NCBI RefSeq assembly: GCF_030848305.1
Contig: NZ_CP114598.1
Coordinates: 1,364,001-1,428,000, forward strand
DNA: 64,000 nucleotides
Direction of reading: 5' to 3'
Source of the DNA: Akkermansia muciniphila
GTDB lineage: Bacteria > Verrucomicrobiota > Verrucomicrobiia > Verrucomicrobiales > Akkermansiaceae
The notes under the pieces were generated by a model that worked only from the letters and a program-made list of their open reading frames with translations, made no database searches and was not told the origin of the DNA. The position numbers were made by a program, and so were the translations under genes. Below, piece after piece: positions 10,316 to 20,360 of the stretch (position 1 is the first letter of the stretch; the number at the start of each line of letters is the position of its first letter).

Positions 10316-10540
10316 CTAGGCGGCGATGCCGAAATGCTGTTGAATGGAGGCGAAAATCTTGTCGCGGCGGGCGCGGGCTTTTTCAATGTCACGGGTTTTC
10401 AGCGAGAATCTCAGGCGTTCCGCCGTGGAGTCCGGCTTGTGAACCGTGACGTGGCACCACCACACCCCCCTGTTGTTCCACAGGTGGTGGTTGGGGTTGT
10501 CATCATTAATTCTAAGAGCGATTTTGGTTTGGGCTTTCAT
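10316..10540 (-). CDS. Small protein resembling an integrase arm-binding domain
   Basis: A 74-residue basic protein of unknown function. The pattern NRGVWWCHVTVHKPDSTAER, then RFSLKTRDIEKARARRDKI, resembles the three-stranded N-terminal arm-type DNA-binding domain of tyrosine recombinases, where a GxWW strand is followed by a strand with sLxTrDxxeAr. No catalytic domain follows. It could be a stand-alone DNA-binding protein or an integrase relic. It has its own terminator, which favours a real gene. Confidence 0.6.
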   Translation of the reverse strand: MKAQTKIALRINDDNPNHHLWNNRGVWWCHVTVHKPDSTAERLRFSLKTRDIEKARARRDKIFASIQQHFGIAA

Positions 10541-10740
10541 CTGTGTGATCTTTTCCAGTAGAGGACGTATTGTTTACGTCCGTTGGCATATTAATGTTTC
10601 AATAAAACCTTCAACTTGGAGGCGCCTCACTTAAGCAGATGATCCCTTGTCTTTTTGGACATCTTTTTCTGCCAGTTGCTCACCTCGTTGAAGCCTTAGA
10701 GTTCAAGTGGTGAAACAACGTTCAAAAAAAAGAATCTTTT

Positions 10741-11004
10741 TTACAGGAGACCTACCTTTTTAAGAGTGTTGTAAGCACCGTTCTTGTTGATCGTACGCAG
10801 GGCCTTGGCGGAAATCTTCATTTTCACGAATTGACCGAGTTCAGGAACCCAGATGCGCTTCTCCTGAAGGTTGGGGAAAACGGTACGATTGACAGTCTTA
10901 GTGACGTGACGACCAATACCGCCCTTTTTCTTGGCAAGACCGGAGCGATGGATACGACGACCTTTGTGAGGCATGGTACCTCTGATGATGCAAATTCGGG
11001 ACAT
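10741..11004 (-). CDS. rpmB: 50S ribosomal protein L28
   Basis: An 87-residue basic protein of the large ribosomal subunit. MSRICIIRGTMPHKGRRI and the central RTVFPNLQEKRIWVPELG, followed by VKMKISAKALRTI, match L28, including the conserved FxPNLQ. The start at 11004 gives the family's MSRxCxxxGxxP opening; an internal ATG is too late. It stands alone, without rpmG. A good promoter lies at 11039-11066. Confidence 0.95.
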   Translation of the reverse strand: MSRICIIRGTMPHKGRRIHRSGLAKKKGGIGRHVTKTVNRTVFPNLQEKRIWVPELGQFVKMKISAKALRTINKNGAYNTLKKVGLL

Positions 11005-11038
11005 GGCAATCGAAGTTATTTGTTAATGCGAGAGAGAG

Positions 11039-11066
11039 AATCTAGCGTATTTTTGCCTAAGGTCAA
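11039..11066 (-). promoter_or_regulatory. Likely sigma-70 promoter of rpmB
   Basis: On the minus strand, TTGACC (11061-11066) and TAGATT (11039-11044) are separated by 16 bases and lie about 35 bases before the rpmB start codon. Both boxes match the consensus well. Confidence 0.6.
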
Positions 11067-11456
11067 GAACAACCGGACGAAAGCCCTGGAATTTATCCCG
11101 GACTGTGCGGAAGTATGCCTCTTCTTGCGTGAACTCCGGTTTTTTCTCCCATGATGAAGAGGGGCTGCAAAGGCGGCTGAGCTGAAAGCGGGGAGGGGCT
11201 GAGCCGGGAAGATAAACGGCATCGCGGATAAAAAGGGGAATGAGGCGTTTTTCCGTATTTTTCCCGCTCCGCTGTGGGAACAGGGGCAGACCGGATAGCC
11301 GGGTCGGATGAAGTCCTTTCACCGCAGGAAAAGTGCGGGACGCGGTAAAGATTACGCCCTGGGGTTTTCCCATGGCAATGGTATTATGGCTGACTGCTTC
11401 CGGGTAAAACGTATCCGGCGCTTGCACGGAGGGGCGTTCCATGAGAAAGTGAAAGC
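11067..11456. other. Gene-free gap between rpmB and the reductase gene
   Basis: A divergent gap. Short open frames on the minus strand have low-complexity or Arg/Ser-rich translations and no homology I recognise. It probably only carries control sequence for the flanking genes. Confidence 0.5.
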
Positions 11457-12458
11457 ATGAGTGAGAATCATTATGCAGAGTTTTCCGAATGCAGCATGAA
11501 GCCCCAGGAGGTGCTGGAATACGTTTCCGGCTCCATTCCTGTTCCGGAGGAGGGAGAAGTTCTGGTCCGGATGAAGGCTGCCCCGATCAATCCGGCGGAC
11601 ATCAATTTTGTACAGGGAGTTTATGGTCTGAAGCCCGTACTGCCGCACTCCCGCGCCGGCCTGGAAGGCTGTGGCGTGGTGCAGGAGTCTCGCGCAGAGG
11701 GATTCCGTGAAGGAGATGAAGTGATTCTCCTGCGCGGCGTGGGTTCCTGGAGCGAGTATGTGGCGGTTCCCTCCGTGAATGTGATGAAACTTCCGGTGAA
11801 GGTGGATCCCGTCCAGGCGGCCATGCTGAAGGTGAATCCCCTGACCGCCCTGCGCATGCTGGAAGGGTTCGTTTCCCTGGAGCCGGGGGATTGGCTGGTG
11901 CAGAATGCCGCCAATTCCGGAGTGGGAAGGTGCATTATTCAACTGGCCCGTGAAATGGGCGTGAAGACAGTGAATTTTGTGAGAAGGCCGGATGAACTGA
12001 GGGATGAACTGACTGCGCTGGGCGCCGATCTGGTGGTGGGAGAGGATGACGGGGATGTGGTAAAGAATACGCTGGCCCGTCTGGATGGAAAGAGGCCTGT
12101 GCTGGCTTCCAACGCCGTGGGCGGAGAAAGCGCCCTGCGCCTGATGGATATGCTGGCTCCCGGCGGGAGCATGGTGACGTACGGGGCCATGAGCCGGAAG
12201 AGCATCAAGGTGCCGAACGGTTTTCTGATTTTCAAAGGTATTAAACTGGAAGGGCTGTGGGTGACTCAGTGGCTTAAGAATGCCCCTGTTTCAGAGATTG
12301 AGGCCGCCTATGACAAGCTGGCGCGCCTGATGGCGGACGGCAGGTTGAAGCAGGCCGTGGACACCGTTTATCCGCTGAGCGATGTGCGGAAAGCTGTGGA
12401 GAAGGCCCAGGAGGAGTTCCGCAGCGGCAAGGTGGTGCTGAGCATGGATTGCGCCTGA
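11457..12458 (+). CDS. Medium-chain dehydrogenase/reductase, enoyl-reductase (MECR/ETR1)-like
   Basis: A 333-residue NAD(P)H-dependent oxidoreductase. The N-terminal GroES-like domain (APINPADINFVQGVYG, GLEGCGVV) lacks the Cys/His zinc ligands of alcohol dehydrogenases. The Rossmann part contains QNAANSGVGRCIIQLAREMG, a near match to the nucleotide loop of mitochondrial-type trans-2-enoyl-CoA/ACP reductases, and NAVGGESALRLMDMLAPGGSMVTYGAM. A role as an enoyl reductase is inferred from that subfamily; quinone-reductase-like activity is an alternative. It converges on ruvX. Confidence 0.82.
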   Translation: MSENHYAEFSECSMKPQEVLEYVSGSIPVPEEGEVLVRMKAAPINPADINFVQGVYGLKPVLPHSRAGLEGCGVVQESRAEGFREGDEVILLRGVGSWSEYVAVPSVNVMKLPVKVDPVQAAMLKVNPLTALRMLEGFVSLEPGDWLVQNAANSGVGRCIIQLAREMGVKTVNFVRRPDELRDELTALGADLVVGEDDGDVVKNTLARLDGKRPVLASNAVGGESALRLMDMLAPGGSMVTYGAMSRKSIKVPNGFLIFKGIKLEGLWVTQWLKNAPVSEIEAAYDKLARLMADGRLKQAVDTVYPLSDVRKAVEKAQEEFRSGKVVLSMDCA

Positions 12459-12652
12459 TGCGCGGAAAGGGGGCTTTTGCGCTTTCCCGTACTGCGGAAT
12501 GCTGGAAAGATGTTTTCAGCGTTCCGTGGTTGGGGGGCGTTGGCTGGCGGCGTTTTTTTGCCGGGGGGAACGGTTTTGCTCAGGAAACGGGAAGTAGGGA
12601 GTTCCGCAGGAGCGTAGAGCCGGGAAGGACGGAGCGTGCGCGCCGTTTGGCT

Positions 12653-13078
12653 TCAGCCCAGCGTGGAATCAAGCCAGGTGTTGAGTATTTCCACAGCGGC
12701 TACCTGGTCGATGATGGGGCGGAAATTTTTTGCCTTTTTGCCGGCGGCGTGCAGTTTTTCCTGGGCAATGACGGTGGTGAGGCATTCATCCATGAAGATC
12801 AGGGGAATGCCGGGAAGGGCTGCGGCCAGTTCCCTGCCGAAAGCGCGCACCTTGGCCGCGGCTGTTCCTTCCGTGCCGTCCATGCGGACGGGAAGACCCA
12901 GCACCAGAGTACGTATTCCCCGTTCCTGGACGAGTTGGACAATGCGGGAAATTCCGTCCGTCTGATGCCTGTGGATGGTTTCTACGGGATGGGCCATGAT
13001 GCCCACGGGGTCCGTGGCGGCAATGCCGATGCGGGCTTCTCCGTAATCGATGCCCAGAGCGGGGTGCGGACTGGTCAT
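12653..13078 (-). CDS. ruvX: Putative Holliday junction resolvase (YqgF/RuvX)
   Basis: A 141-residue RNase H-fold protein. LGIDYGEARIGIAATD holds the first catalytic Asp, LVLGLPVRMDGTEG the second strand, IFMDECLTT the Glu, and IIDQVAAVEIL the final Asp. The family is implicated in 16S rRNA 5' processing and in Holliday junction resolution. Its start overlaps the upstream mannose-1-phosphate guanylyltransferase stop by 4 bases (ATGA), so the two are translationally coupled. Confidence 0.92.
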   Translation of the reverse strand: MTSPHPALGIDYGEARIGIAATDPVGIMAHPVETIHRHQTDGISRIVQLVQERGIRTLVLGLPVRMDGTEGTAAAKVRAFGRELAAALPGIPLIFMDECLTTVIAQEKLHAAGKKAKNFRPIIDQVAAVEILNTWLDSTLG

Positions 13079-14133
13079 CTGAGTTCGTCCGGCAGCTGGT
13101 TGACGATTTTCTTGATTTCGTCCGCCTTGTTTTTATCTGCAATGAGGATGGCGTCCGCCGTTTCCACCACAATCAGGTTTTCCACGCCCAGCAGGGCCAC
13201 GTGTTTGTCTCCCTTCTGGGAGAAAACAATATTGCCGGAGGCGTTCTGCACGGTGATGTCCGTGTTGGTGGTGTTTTTATTGTGGGTTTCCAGATAGTTG
13301 GCTACGGAGATCCAGGAACCTACGTCGTCCCAGTCAAAGGTGGCTTCTATGTTCAGCACTCTGTCCGCATGCTCCATGAGCGCGAAGTCTATGGAAATGG
13401 GGGTGAGCGCCGGAAATTCTTCCCGGATGGTTTCCTGCGGAACCGGAGAATCGGCAACGTGTTCCACGAAGGAGGCCAGTTCCGGGCAGTGCTTGTCCAG
13501 CTGTTCGCACACGGCGGGAATGCTCCAGACGAACATGCCGGCGTTCCAGCAGAAATTGCCCCGGCTCAGGTAGGCTGCGGCCGTGGCCGTGTCCGGTTTT
13601 TCTCGGAATTGAATGACTTCACGGCAGGAACAGCCCGGAACGGAGTGGATTTCCTCTCCGCGTTCAATGTAGCCGTAGGAGGGGCAGGGCCAGGTAGGCT
13701 TGATCCCCACAGTGACAAGCGCTTTTTCCCTGGCAGCCGTGTCCATGGCGGCTTTCATCAGGGTGCGGAAGGATTCCTGGTCCTGAATGAGCTGGTCGGA
13801 GGGGATGACGAGCATGACTCCGTGCGGGTCCGCCGCCTTGATGAGTCCGATGCCCAGGGCGATGGCGGGAGCCGTGTCCCGGCGCACGGGTTCGGAAATG
13901 ATGTTGTCCACGGGAATATCGTGGGCCTGGCGGCGCACTTCCGCTTCCTGCAGATGGTTAGTCAGGATAAAGATGTTTTGCCGTGGCACCAGCCCGTCCA
14001 GCCTGTCGATGGCCTGGCGGAGGAGGGTTCCTTCCCCGAACATGTTCAGGAGCTGTTTGGGGCGGTGGTCGCGGGAGAGGGGCCAGAAACGGGTTCCGCT
14101 GCCGCCGGCCAGAATAAGAGCGTATTGGTTCAT
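13075..14133 (-). CDS. Mannose-1-phosphate guanylyltransferase
   Basis: A 352-residue nucleotidyltransferase that makes GDP-mannose from GTP and mannose-1-phosphate. The opening ALILAGGSGTRFWPLSRDHR followed by PKQLLNMFG is the GTP-binding signature. FREKPD, FCWNAGMFVW and TFDWDDVGSW are the substrate-site blocks. It lacks the isomerase half of bifunctional ManC proteins. The start at 14133 puts the nucleotide loop at residue 8. It lies 32 bases from uppS and overlaps ruvX. GDP-mannose would serve glycan or capsule synthesis. Confidence 0.93.
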   Translation of the reverse strand: MNQYALILAGGSGTRFWPLSRDHRPKQLLNMFGEGTLLRQAIDRLDGLVPRQNIFILTNHLQEAEVRRQAHDIPVDNIISEPVRRDTAPAIALGIGLIKAADPHGVMLVIPSDQLIQDQESFRTLMKAAMDTAAREKALVTVGIKPTWPCPSYGYIERGEEIHSVPGCSCREVIQFREKPDTATAAAYLSRGNFCWNAGMFVWSIPAVCEQLDKHCPELASFVEHVADSPVPQETIREEFPALTPISIDFALMEHADRVLNIEATFDWDDVGSWISVANYLETHNKNTTNTDITVQNASGNIVFSQKGDKHVALLGVENLIVVETADAILIADKNKADEIKKIVNQLPDELR

Positions 14134-14165
14134 GTCTGTTTCGCAGGAATGGGGGTTAAAGAGGG

Positions 14166-14882
14166 TCAGAGCGCTCCGAAACGGCGCTTTCTGCGGGAGT
14201 AGTCCAGCAGGGCGGCTTCCATGTCCCGGTCGCAAAAGTCCGGCCATAACGTGTCCGTCACGTAAATTTCCGCGTAGCTGATTTGCCACAGAAGAAAGTT
14301 GGAGACGCGCATTTCTCCGGAGGTGCGGATAAGCAGGTCCGGTTCCGGCATGCCGGCGGTGTCCAGATACTCGCTGAACAGGTTTTCCGTTACGGCGTCC
14401 GGATGGAGTTCTCCGCGGGAGACTTTTTCCGCTATTTTTCTGGCGGCGGCGGCGATTTCCCCACGGCTGCCGTAGGAAATGGCCAGAACCAGATTGAGCC
14501 TGGTGTTTCCCGAAGTGGCTTCCAGACTGTCCTGAAGCAGTTTCCGGGTGCGGGCGGGAAGACGGGAAAGGTCGCCTATGGCGTGGAGGCGCACGCCTTT
14601 TTCCATCATTTGGCGAAGGCGTTTTTTCAGAAATTCGTGCAGCAGGAGCATTAACGCGTGCACTTCCGTCTTCGGGCGGTTCCAGTTTTCCGAGGAAAAG
14701 GCGTAAAGAGTGAGCCAGGGAATATTGTGGGTTATGCAGAAGTCCGCACAGCGCTCCACTGTATCCGCTCCCGCCCGGTGGCCTGCCTGCCGCGGCAGAT
14801 GACGGCTGTTTGCCCAGCGGCCGTTGCCGTCCATGATGCAGGCGATGTGAGTCGGCAGTTTTTCCTTGGGAATGGTAAGCAT
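14166..14882 (-). CDS. uppS: Isoprenyl (undecaprenyl diphosphate) transferase
   Basis: A 238-residue cis-prenyltransferase that extends farnesyl diphosphate to the lipid carrier for cell wall synthesis. It contains IACIMDGNGRWA (catalytic Asp), HRAGADTVE, LYAFSSENWNRP, and the C-terminal PDLLIRTSGEMRVSNFLLWQ, with SYAEIYVTDTLWPDF. The start at 14882 (MLTIPKEK) is preferred. A start at 14933 would overlap the parE stop and add 17 residues atypical for the family. Confidence 0.95.
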   Translation of the reverse strand: MLTIPKEKLPTHIACIMDGNGRWANSRHLPRQAGHRAGADTVERCADFCITHNIPWLTLYAFSSENWNRPKTEVHALMLLLHEFLKKRLRQMMEKGVRLHAIGDLSRLPARTRKLLQDSLEATSGNTRLNLVLAISYGSRGEIAAAARKIAEKVSRGELHPDAVTENLFSEYLDTAGMPEPDLLIRTSGEMRVSNFLLWQISYAEIYVTDTLWPDFCDRDMEAALLDYSRRKRRFGAL

Positions 14883-14904
14883 AGATAGGCGTTGCTCCGT
14901 TACT

Positions 14905-16746
14905 CTAGTCCATGACCGGATCCAGTTCAACACGCAAGTTTTTCAAGATGTATTCCTGTCTTTCCCGCGTGTTTTTTCCCATGTAGAAGGACAGCAGGTC
15001 TTTCACCTTGTGGGAGTCTTCCAGCCGGACGCGGTCCAGGCGCATTCCTTCCCCGATAAATGCCTTGAATTCCTGGGGGGAGATTTCTCCCAGGCCTTTG
15101 AACCGGGTAATTTCCGGATTTTTCCCCAGCAGGCTGATGGCTTCCTCCCTTTCTGCGTCCGAGTAGCAGTAGATGGTTTGCTGCTTGTTGCGCACGCGGA
15201 AGAGGGGCGTCTGGAGGATGAAGAGGTGCCCCTCCCGGATCAATTCCGGAAAGAACTGGATGAAAAATGTCATCAGCAGGATGCGGATGTGCATTCCGTC
15301 GTCATCGGCGTCCGTGGCGATGACTACTTTGTCGTAGCGCAGTTCCTCCAGACCGTTTTCAATGTTCAGGGCATGCTGGAGGAAGTTGAATTCCTCATTT
15401 TCATAGACGACTTTGCGGCTCATGCCGAAGGAGTTCAGCGGTTTGCCCCGGAGGGAGAAAACGGCCTGGGTTTCCGCGTCGCGCGCCGTCGTGATGGAGC
15501 CGGAGGCGGAGATGCCTTCCGTAATGAAGAGGGTGGTTTCACCGGCGCGGGAGTGCTTGGAGTTGTAATGCACCCGGCAGTCCCGGAGATTCTTGTTGTG
15601 AATTTTAGCCTTGCGGGCGTTTTCGCGCGCCAGTTTCTGGATGCCGGAGAGTTCCTTGCGGTCCCGTTCGGAGTCCTTGATCTTGGCTTCCAGGGCTTTG
15701 GCCGTCTCCGGGTTTTTGTGCAGGTAGTTGTCCAGCTCCCTGGCAATGAAGTTGCCCACAAAGGTGCGGATGGTTTCCCCTTCCGGGCTGATGGTGTTGG
15801 ACCCCAGCTTGGTTTTGGTCTGGGATTCGAAAACGGGTTCCTTCACCTTGATGGAGATGGCGGCTACGAGGGAGGAACGGATGTCCCCTGCCTCATAATT
15901 TTTCTTGAAGAAGTCCCTCAGGGTTTTGACGATGGCTTCCCGGAATGCCGCCTGGTGGGTGCCTCCCTGGGTGGTGTGCTGCCCGTTGACGAAGGAGTAG
16001 TGCTCCTCCCCGTATTGGCCGCCATGGGTGAAGGCCACTTCAATGTCATGCCCTTCCAGATGGATGATGGGGTACAATGGTTCCTCGCTCATCGCTTCCG
16101 CAAGCAGGTCCAGCAACCCGTTTTTGGAGATGTAGCGGCGGCCGTTGAAATGCAGGGCCAGCCCTTTGTTGAGGTAGGAGTAGTATCTGCACATTTTTTC
16201 GATATACTCCGGCCGGAATTGCGTGGCCGCGGGAAAAATGTCCGGGTCCGCGTGGAACGCCGTTCGGGTGCCGTTGGGTTCCTCCGTGGCGCCGTCCTTC
16301 CGTCCCTTGGGGATTTCCTTTCCGCGGCAGAACTGGTAGGACCGCGTCTCCCCGTCGCGGTAGGCCTGGATTTCAAAAAAGTCGGCCAGGGCGTTGACCG
16401 CCTTGATGCCCACTCCGTTGAGGCCTACGGATTTTTTGAAGGCGTCGCTGTCATATTTGGCTCCGGTGTTGATTTTTGCGGCGCAGTCCAGCAGTTTGCC
16501 CAGTGGGATGCCGCGGCCGAAGTCGCGCACTTCGCACAGGCCGTCCGGAGTCACGTCAATGGTGATTTTTTTGCCGAACCCCATGACGAATTCGTCGATT
16601 GAGTTGTCGACGACTTCTTTCAGAAGGACGTAAATGCCGTCGTCCGGAGAAGCTCCATCACCCAGTTTGCCGATGTACATCCCCGGGCGCATGCGGATGT
16701 GTTCCCTCCAATCCAGGGTTTTGATGCTGTTTTCGTCGTAAGCCAT
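14905..16746 (-). CDS. parE: DNA topoisomerase IV (gyrase-like) subunit B
   Basis: A 613-residue type IIA topoisomerase ATPase subunit. GHKL motifs are visible: [19 protein letters not shown], and [13 protein letters not shown]. The transducer segment contains [13 protein letters not shown] and the QTKTKLGS block. The TOPRIM domain has [13 protein letters not shown] and [11 protein letters not shown], and the C-terminal half has RFKGLGEI. The EGISASGS loop differs from the usual EGDSAGGS, a feature I associate with a divergent ParE branch. The subunit A gene is not in the window. The start at 16746 is set by [20 protein letters not shown]. Confidence 0.93.
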   Translation of the reverse strand: MAYDENSIKTLDWREHIRMRPGMYIGKLGDGASPDDGIYVLLKEVVDNSIDEFVMGFGKKITIDVTPDGLCEVRDFGRGIPLGKLLDCAAKINTGAKYDSDAFKKSVGLNGVGIKAVNALADFFEIQAYRDGETRSYQFCRGKEIPKGRKDGATEEPNGTRTAFHADPDIFPAATQFRPEYIEKMCRYYSYLNKGLALHFNGRRYISKNGLLDLLAEAMSEEPLYPIIHLEGHDIEVAFTHGGQYGEEHYSFVNGQHTTQGGTHQAAFREAIVKTLRDFFKKNYEAGDIRSSLVAAISIKVKEPVFESQTKTKLGSNTISPEGETIRTFVGNFIARELDNYLHKNPETAKALEAKIKDSERDRKELSGIQKLARENARKAKIHNKNLRDCRVHYNSKHSRAGETTLFITEGISASGSITTARDAETQAVFSLRGKPLNSFGMSRKVVYENEEFNFLQHALNIENGLEELRYDKVVIATDADDDGMHIRILLMTFFIQFFPELIREGHLFILQTPLFRVRNKQQTIYCYSDAEREEAISLLGKNPEITRFKGLGEISPQEFKAFIGEGMRLDRVRLEDSHKVKDLLSFYMGKNTRERQEYILKNLRVELDPVMD

Positions 16747-16870
16747 GTGCAACGGGGTCGCGCTTATTATAGCGGCGCCCCCGGAATTTGCGAAGAAAAA
16801 ATGAGGGGCCGTCCGTTTGCGTTCGATGGAGCTTGACCCGGAGGCCGTCCCTTGGTGGAATCCACGGCGT

Positions 16871-17719
16871 ATGATCAGTTGCAAGGCTCCGTGCAAAGTG
16901 AACGTTTCCCTCCGCATTCTGGGAAAGAGGCCGGACGGCTTCCATGAGGTGGATACGGTGATGGTTCCCCTGGATTTGTGCGATGTGCTGGAGTTTTCCC
17001 CGGCGGCCCGTCTGGAAATGAGCTGTGACGCTCCGGGTGTGCCTCTGGATGAAAGCAACCTGATCATGAAAGCGGGACGTCTGATGGAGCGGGAGCTGGG
17101 AAGGCCCATGCCGTGGCATGTCCGCCTGGTGAAGAAGGTGCCCCATGGCGCGGGGCTGGGCGGCGGCAGCAGTGACGCCGCATGCGTGCTGCGCACCCTC
17201 AATGAGCTGGAACGCGGAGGTTTGTCCCGGGAGCGTCTGGCGGAGCTGGGCGGGGAAATCGGTTCCGACGTGGGGTTTTTCATTTATGGCGCGGCGAGCC
17301 GCTGCACCGGGCGCGGGGAGAAGGTGGAGCCTTTGCCGGAGTGGAAGGATTGGCGTCCCAGGATTGTCTTATTAAAGCCGTCGTTTGGTGTTTCCACGCC
17401 GGACGCCTACCGCCGCTGGTCCGGTTCCCGGGAATTGCCCGGCATTCCCTACGGGGAGCAGGATGTGGACGGCCATGTGCTGGTCAATGATCTGGAAAGG
17501 CCCGTATTTGAAAAGCATTTATTCCTGGCGGAAATGAAGCGCTGGCTGGTGGGGCGCCCCGGGGTGCGCGGCGCCATGATGTCCGGTTCCGGTTCCACCA
17601 TGTTCGCCGTGGTGGAGGATGAAGGAGCCGGACGCGCGCTGATGGAGGATGCCGCCCGGGAGCTGGACCCCACTTTATGGATGTGGTCCGGCCTGGTGAT
17701 GCAGGATGACGTGCGGTAA
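16871..17719 (+). CDS. ispE: 4-diphosphocytidyl-2-C-methyl-D-erythritol kinase
   Basis: A 282-residue GHMP kinase of the non-mevalonate isoprenoid pathway, phosphorylating the 2-hydroxyl of CDP-methylerythritol. [24 protein letters not shown] is the N-terminal signature, with [14 protein letters not shown] as the ATP loop and [11 protein letters not shown] near the end. The start at 16871 brings the lysine motif to residue 4. It is divergent from parE and upstream of a small exported protein. Confidence 0.95.
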   Translation: MISCKAPCKVNVSLRILGKRPDGFHEVDTVMVPLDLCDVLEFSPAARLEMSCDAPGVPLDESNLIMKAGRLMERELGRPMPWHVRLVKKVPHGAGLGGGSSDAACVLRTLNELERGGLSRERLAELGGEIGSDVGFFIYGAASRCTGRGEKVEPLPEWKDWRPRIVLLKPSFGVSTPDAYRRWSGSRELPGIPYGEQDVDGHVLVNDLERPVFEKHLFLAEMKRWLVGRPGVRGAMMSGSGSTMFAVVEDEGAGRALMEDAARELDPTLWMWSGLVMQDDVR

Positions 17720-17782
17720 AAACATGATTCCGCGGAAGGCCTTGCCTTGACGGAGGGGGAGGCATGCCGTTACACTCCGTCC

Positions 17783-18349
17783 ATGATTAAGAGTTTGTTG
17801 GCAGGCATGATGATGGCGGCCGTGTGCGCCGTCCAGGCCGGTGAATACGGGGACAGCGCCGTCCGGGCCGCCCGGGAGCTTTCCGGGGCGGTGAAGACGG
17901 GCGATATGATGTGGATGATTGAGAAGATGTACCCTCCCATGAAGAAGCAGCTTGTCGCTTCCTTTCCGGGCGGGGAGGCCTCTTTCATGGAAACCATGAG
18001 GGAAAAGATGCGGGCCGCCTCCGCCGTGATGAAGGAGCGCGGCATGGTGGTGGAGACGTATGAAATAGGCCAGCCTGCGGCGGAACATCTGGTGAAGGGC
18101 GGAAGCGAAGTTCTGGTGGTCCTTCCCACGCGGATGGTTATTTCCATGAAGCGTCCGGACGGGGTGCCCGTGAAGGTGGAGAATACCGGTGTTCTGGTGC
18201 TGGTGAAGGATTTGAAGGATAAGGGGCCCTGGACGTTCATCGACGCTTCCAGGATGAATGCGAACGGTCTGCGCTCCATGTTCTACGACTTGCCTGAAAA
18301 GGTGAATCTTCCGCCGGTTTCTTCCCGCCAGCTTCCCTTGGGCCAGTAG
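17783..18349 (+). CDS. Small exported protein of unknown function
   Basis: A 188-residue protein with a signal peptide (MIKSLLAGMMMAAVCAVQA). The rest is soluble and mixed alpha/beta, with a Met-rich stretch near residues 38-58 and a C-terminal half of regular strands (VLVVLPTRMVISM, GVLVLVKDLKDKGPWTFID). The pattern GPWTFIDASRMN and a preceding strand suggest a small NTF2- or DUF-like fold, but I do not recognise the family. It is placed 64 bases after ispE and 7-18 bases before the helicase. Confidence 0.75.
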   Translation: MIKSLLAGMMMAAVCAVQAGEYGDSAVRAARELSGAVKTGDMMWMIEKMYPPMKKQLVASFPGGEASFMETMREKMRAASAVMKERGMVVETYEIGQPAAEHLVKGGSEVLVVLPTRMVISMKRPDGVPVKVENTGVLVLVKDLKDKGPWTFIDASRMNANGLRSMFYDLPEKVNLPPVSSRQLPLGQ

Positions 18350-18355
18350 GGGGGC

Positions 18356-20353
18356 GTGTTCCCGCATATGAAGGCCGCCGGGGAAGAGGGCGTGGAAGGC
18401 GCTAGCGCTTTTGAGGCTTATGTCCACCGGGCATTTGCCCCGGACGGGCTGTTTTCCCGCGCCAGGGATTTTGAATACCGGGCGGAGCAGCAGAGCATGG
18501 CTCTGGCTGTGGCGAGGGCGCTCCAGGTGGATGCCCCCCTGCTGGTGGAGGCCGGCACAGGCGTGGGCAAGTCCCTGGGGTATTTGCTGCCGGCGGTGAA
18601 GTTTGCCCTGGATTTTGACCGGAAGGCGGTGATTTCCACGCATACCATCAATTTGCAGGAGCAGTTGTTCAACAAGGATATTCCGTTGCTGCGCACCGCC
18701 CTGGGGATTGATTTTTCCGCCGCCCTGCTGAAGGGAAGGCAGAATTACCTGTGCCATACCCGTCTGCGGCGTGCTCTGGCGCAGATGGATTCCCTCTTTA
18801 CGCAGGGTGAGGCCGCGGAGTTGAAGAGGATCCAGGACTGGGCCCTGAGAACGCAGGACGGCACCCTGAGCGATATGGCATTCCGGCCGTCTTCCAAGGT
18901 ATGGGCTATGGTATGCAGCGAACCGCATGCGTGCAGCATGCGCCATTGCGGCCCTTCCTGCCCGTACCAGATAGCCCGCAAGCGGGTTCTGGAGGCCAAA
19001 GTGGTGGTGCTTAACCATACCCTGTTTTTCGGGCTGATGGCCCAGGCGGAGGATTCCGAGGAGGCGGGGTTCGTGTTTCCCGGAGATTTTGTGATTCTGG
19101 ACGAGGCCCATATGATTGAGAACATCGCCGCCCGCCAGCTTGGCGTCCAGCTCTCGGAACCGCATTTGAATTATGAGTTGCTGCGGATGTACAATCCGCG
19201 CACGCACAAGGGATTGCTGAAACCGCTGAACAATCCGGCCCTGTTCCAGAGGGTTCAGGACGTCATGGACGCCTCCGGCCTGTTTTTCCAGAATGCGCGG
19301 GATGACCTGGGGTTTGCGGGTTCCGGAAAGATTGTCCGCATTCTTCAGCCGGAGTGGTCTCAGGATATTCTTTCACAGCCTTTGATGGAATTGATCGGGG
19401 AATTGAAAACGGAGAGGGAGAAGCAGGAGGAAAATGCGGCCGTGAAGGATGAACTGGCGGATATGGCCGCCCGGATGGAGGAGGCGCAGGCTTCCCTGAA
19501 GGCGCTGATGGACATGACGGAGGAAGGTCACGTATATTGGGCGGAGCGGTCCGGTCCGGATGGAAGGAACATGAGCGTGTGCTCCGCGCCCGTGGAGGTG
19601 GGGGATATTTTGAGGGAACGCCTGTTTTCCGCCGGACGTTCCGCCATTCTGACTTCCGCCACGCTGGGGACCGGAGATGCGGACATGAGTTATTTTGCGG
19701 GGCGCGTAGGGGCGGAAAGCGTTCGGAAGCTTCAGATCGGAAGCCCGTTCAATTACCGGGAGCAGATGCGGCTGATTGTAGCCCGTTCCATGCCGGAGCC
19801 GGACCAGCCGGAGTATGCGGAAGTTCTGCCGGAATGGATTAAAAGGTATCTGGCGGAGTCCCGCGGCAGGGCTTTCGTGCTGTTCACCAGCTATCGGCTG
19901 ATGGTCCAAGCGGCGGAGAAAGTGCGCCCTTTTTGCGAGGAACAGGGCTGGACGCTGTATGTGCAGGGGCAGGATATGCAGCGGCATGCCATGCTGGAGG
20001 CGTTCCGGAAGGATGTGGACAGCGTGCTTTTCGGAACGGACAGTTTCTGGACCGGGGTGGATGTGCCGGGAGAATCTCTTTCCAACGTTATTGTCACGCG
20101 CCTGCCGTTTGAAGTGCCGGATCATCCGCTTGTGGAGTCCCGCTTTGAGAGTATCAGGGAACGCGGGGGGAATCCGTTTTACGAATATTCCGTGCCTGTA
20201 GCCATTTTGAAGCTGCGGCAGGGGGTAGGGCGGCTGATCCGCACCAGGAGCGATTCCGGCATGGTGGTGATTCTTGATCCGCGCGTAGCTACCAAGAGGT
20301 ATGGGATGCGTTTTCTCAAGTCCCTGCCGGAAGCCCGGCTGGAGTTTGTATGA
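18356..20353 (+). CDS. DinG/XPD-type ATP-dependent DNA helicase
   Basis: A 665-residue superfamily 2 helicase. VEAGTGVGKS (Walker A, residues 64-73), VILDEAHMIEN (DEAH), TSATLGTGD (motif III), VLFTSYR (IV), DSFWTGVDVPGE (V) and QGVGRLIRTRSD (VI) are in order. Four Cys (187, 193, 198, 202) lie between motifs I and II, as in the Fe-S-cluster helicases DinG and XPD. Such enzymes unwind 5'-to-3' and resolve R-loops. The frame opens with GTG at 18356; ATG at 18368 is an equally good start. It converges on cbiO, 7 bases apart. Confidence 0.9.
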   Translation: MFPHMKAAGEEGVEGASAFEAYVHRAFAPDGLFSRARDFEYRAEQQSMALAVARALQVDAPLLVEAGTGVGKSLGYLLPAVKFALDFDRKAVISTHTINLQEQLFNKDIPLLRTALGIDFSAALLKGRQNYLCHTRLRRALAQMDSLFTQGEAAELKRIQDWALRTQDGTLSDMAFRPSSKVWAMVCSEPHACSMRHCGPSCPYQIARKRVLEAKVVVLNHTLFFGLMAQAEDSEEAGFVFPGDFVILDEAHMIENIAARQLGVQLSEPHLNYELLRMYNPRTHKGLLKPLNNPALFQRVQDVMDASGLFFQNARDDLGFAGSGKIVRILQPEWSQDILSQPLMELIGELKTEREKQEENAAVKDELADMAARMEEAQASLKALMDMTEEGHVYWAERSGPDGRNMSVCSAPVEVGDILRERLFSAGRSAILTSATLGTGDADMSYFAGRVGAESVRKLQIGSPFNYREQMRLIVARSMPEPDQPEYAEVLPEWIKRYLAESRGRAFVLFTSYRLMVQAAEKVRPFCEEQGWTLYVQGQDMQRHAMLEAFRKDVDSVLFGTDSFWTGVDVPGESLSNVIVTRLPFEVPDHPLVESRFESIRERGGNPFYEYSVPVAILKLRQGVGRLIRTRSDSGMVVILDPRVATKRYGMRFLKSLPEARLEFV

Positions 20354-20360
20354 GGTTTTT

